Below are positions 62,201 to 64,000 of a stretch of DNA of 64,000 nucleotides, one piece after another. Position numbers and translations under genes: made by a program. The notes under the pieces were generated by a model, which searched no databases, was not told where the DNA came from, and saw nothing but the letters and a program-made list of their open reading frames with translations. Numbering within the stretch: the stretch's first letter is position 1; each line of letters opens with the position of its first letter. The stretch comes from Spinacia oleracea (Eukaryota > Streptophyta > Magnoliopsida > Caryophyllales > Amaranthaceae), in NCBI RefSeq assembly GCF_020520425.1, contig NC_079487.1, forward strand, positions 129,044,385-129,108,384, written 5' to 3'.

Positions 62201-64000
62201 AGGTATGTTTCCAGTATAAGACTTTCCATAAATCGCATAATAAATAACCACTAGAACCTCAAAAATACGCACTCTTCTGTTCTCTCCACTTAGAGAACTT
62301 AGACATCAGAAACTCCCCAATTACACTTGCGATGTCAAAATCATATTTTCTCCTTCGGTAGCACTGATCATCATTTAAACCAAAAATAACACATAATGAT
62401 AGCCTGCAAAACACAATGGACTTGGAACCCATAATCCTTCCATCAATAACCATCTAAACATATTTACATGATCTCTCCTAGTACACTTCCAAAATAGAAC
62501 TTTCCATAAACCACAACATAAACACTATCACAAAAACCTCAAAATATTCAATTCAACAACAACAACATAAACTATTCAACCAAAGCAAGTTTGAACATTA
62601 ACCATTAGTATGATTTACAATTAAAACTTCTTGGTTGAACCGCACAAGAAACTCCTAAAGCTGAAACCTCAATTACCTAACCTACTCTTACAAAAAATTA
62701 TAAGATCAAAATCAGTAAGTCGACAAAAATGTAAGTGGACATCCAAAAAGTTATCCACTTGTAAACAAAACTCTCATCCATAATGATAACCATCAATACA
62801 TATTGACCTTGGATCCTAATATTACTCCAGATGTTGCTTTTTAAACTAAGCTTTCACATATTAACTTCAAGCATGCTTTCAATATAAGACCCTTTCCATA
62901 AACCGCATAATAAATCAACCACTTTCCTCTCTTCACTATGAAAACTTAGGCAACAAAAACTCCACTAATACTGTTGTCGAAATCACTTTCCTTCATTACT
63001 CAAGATTGACCCTCTCAATAATAACCATCAGAAAGTTCGAGATTACGCTCACTAAAATTCAAAAACAAAACATTCCATAAACTACATAATATACTCTATA
63101 CCTAGGCCCTCAAAAATAGCTATTCATATAATAAAAATATTTAGTCAAATCAAGTTTCGAACAGTTAGATAAGAAACCATTAGTAAAAAGCAGTCTGTTT
63201 ATAAGTAAAATCAGTTTTAGGGACTAAAATCAAGAATCAAGTCAAAACCTCTTGTCATTAATACCTAAAAATCAAATTCAATGAAAACCGCCAAAATGTA
63301 CTGAATTTTTTTACGGATATTACTCCAAAAAGATGCTGAATTTAAATTACTCAAAAGTATGTTTCCAATATAAGACTTTCCATAAATCGCATAATAAATA
63401 ACCACTAGAACCTCAAAAATAGGCACTCTTCTGTCCTCTCCACTTCGAGAACTTAGACATCAGAAACTCCCCAATTAAACTTGCGTTGTCAAAATCATAC
63501 TTTCTCCTTCGGTAGCACTGATCATCATTTAGACCCCAAATAACACATGATGATAGCCAACATAACACAATGGACTTGGAACCAATAATCCTTCCATCAA
63601 CAACCATTTAAACATATTTACAAGATCACTCCTAATACACTTCCAAAAAGAACTTTTCATAAACCACAACATAAACACAATCACTAAAACCTCAAAATAT
63701 TCACTTCAAAGCAAGTTTAAACATTTTACAAAACCATTAGTATGATTTACAATTAAAACTTCTTGGTTGAACCGCACAACTAACTCCTAAAGCTAAAACC
63801 TCAATTACCTAAACTACTCTTACGAAAAAAATATAAGATCAAAAGCAGTAAGTCGACAAAAATGTAAGTGGACATCAAAAAATTTATCCACTTGTAAACG
63901 AAACTCTCATCTATAATGATAACCATCAATACATATTGAACTTGGTTCCTAATATTACTCCAGATGTTGCTTTTTAAACTAAGCGTTCACATATTAACTT
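59300..64000 (+). repeat. Higher-order repeat zone, 1.14-kb dimer and 2.28-kb tetramer
   Basis: The landmark AATGATAACCATCAATACAT occurs at 59347, 60501, 61642, 62782 and 63915 (steps 1154, 1141, 1140, 1133). Each step holds two diverged units, one with ATAAACCGCATAATAAATCA and one with ATAAATCGCATAATAAATAA, plus an extra block with AGTAAGTCGACAAAAATGTA. Alternate steps agree best: the 60.5-61.6 and 62.8-63.9 kb dimers share CTCTTGTCATTAATACC and CTCTCCACTTCGAGAAC, while the 59.3 and 61.6 kb dimers have CTCTCGTCATTAATACC and CTCTCCACTTAGAGAAC. The real period is therefore about 2.28 kb. Confidence 0.88.

Larger units (their letters stand above)
48128..64000 (+). repeat. Long head-to-tail satellite-like array, about 570-600 bp units
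   Basis: All units lie in one orientation. Landmarks recur in fixed order: CATCATTAAGACCCACAAAT-like, AATGATAACCATCAAAACAT-like, CTTGGTTCCTTATATTACTC, TTACTCCAAGTATGCTTTCA, ACTTTCCATAAACCGCATAA, GAACTTTCCATAAACCACAT, TTTCAAACAGTTAGATAAGA. Successive CTTGGTTCC-type landmarks are at about 48350, 48960, 49500, 50941, 51572, 52149, 52726, 53310, 53912, 54530, 55072, 55918, 56487, 57059, 57640, 58113, 58712 and on. Most steps are 540-630 bp; the 1,440-bp step is enlarged by two insertions and a worn unit. A partial unit lies near 55.34 kb. The array is AT-rich, holds no gene I can recognise, and continues past the window edge. Similarity between neighbours increases strongly to the right. Confidence 0.9.

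Noticed and set aside
48128-64000. The array as a decayed tandem gene cluster or CRISPR-like array
   Set aside because: No conserved reading frame across units, no exon signals, and the repeat/spacer pattern of CRISPR is absent; units are contiguous and long.

Overview
This window is a piece of nuclear DNA from a flowering plant. The genes have plant intron structure, plant-specific families occur (a KDEL-tailed cysteine endopeptidase, an LRX-type leucine-rich-repeat protein, plant ATG16), and the spaces between genes hold plant MITEs and tRNA-derived SINEs. The style of the intergenic DNA suggests Caryophyllales, perhaps an Amaranthaceae/Chenopodiaceae species such as spinach or beet. That placement is inference. 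No intact tRNA or rRNA gene, CRISPR array, LTR element or virus-like element was recognised.

Gene-bearing part (1-39.4 kb). Seven protein genes could be modelled exon by exon: MsrA (+, 569-3241), a KDEL-tailed papain-type protease (-, 3639-5323, tail to tail with MsrA), ATG16 (-, 10022-17529), an LRX-like protein without extensin tail (-, 21621-22715), a COX VIIa-like small membrane protein (-, 24676-25077), a cathepsin B-like protease (+, 30380-34037, with a 5-nt micro-exon) and an ABHD17-type alpha/beta hydrolase (-, 35643-39112). All keep frame across every proposed junction and their catalytic residues can be read. They are unrelated housekeeping, stress or cell-death genes and do not form a pathway cluster, although two are C1A cysteine proteases and one is a core autophagy factor.

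Mobile DNA. Many small elements can be delimited to the base by their target-site duplications. They include Stowaway MITEs (TA), a Tourist MITE (TAA), three hAT-like elements with GGGTCGGG-rich ends (8-bp duplications, 548, 547 and 84 bp), a 904-bp hAT-like element with a SINE nested inside it, a 1,504-bp Mutator-like fold-back element (9-bp duplication) carrying a broken GRF-zinc-finger gene, and at least four kinds of tRNA-related SINE. There is also a probable mitochondrial insertion (about 18.94-19.5 kb) and a decayed plastid trnH copy inside an ATG16 intron.

Gene-poor part (39.4-64 kb). From 39.4 to 48.1 kb I see only AT-rich DNA with elements. From about 48.13 kb to the window end lies a continuous head-to-tail array of AT-rich repeats. 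The basic unit is about 570-600 bp. In the middle (about 51-57 kb) two unit types alternate (about 1.17 kb). At the right end (59.3-64 kb) this has become a 1.14-kb dimer, alternate dimers of which match best, giving a 2.28-kb higher-order unit. The left part is diverged and carries a SINE and a Stowaway insertion. The right part is homogeneous and still runs at the window edge. I regard this layered satellite-like array as the most unusual thing in the window.
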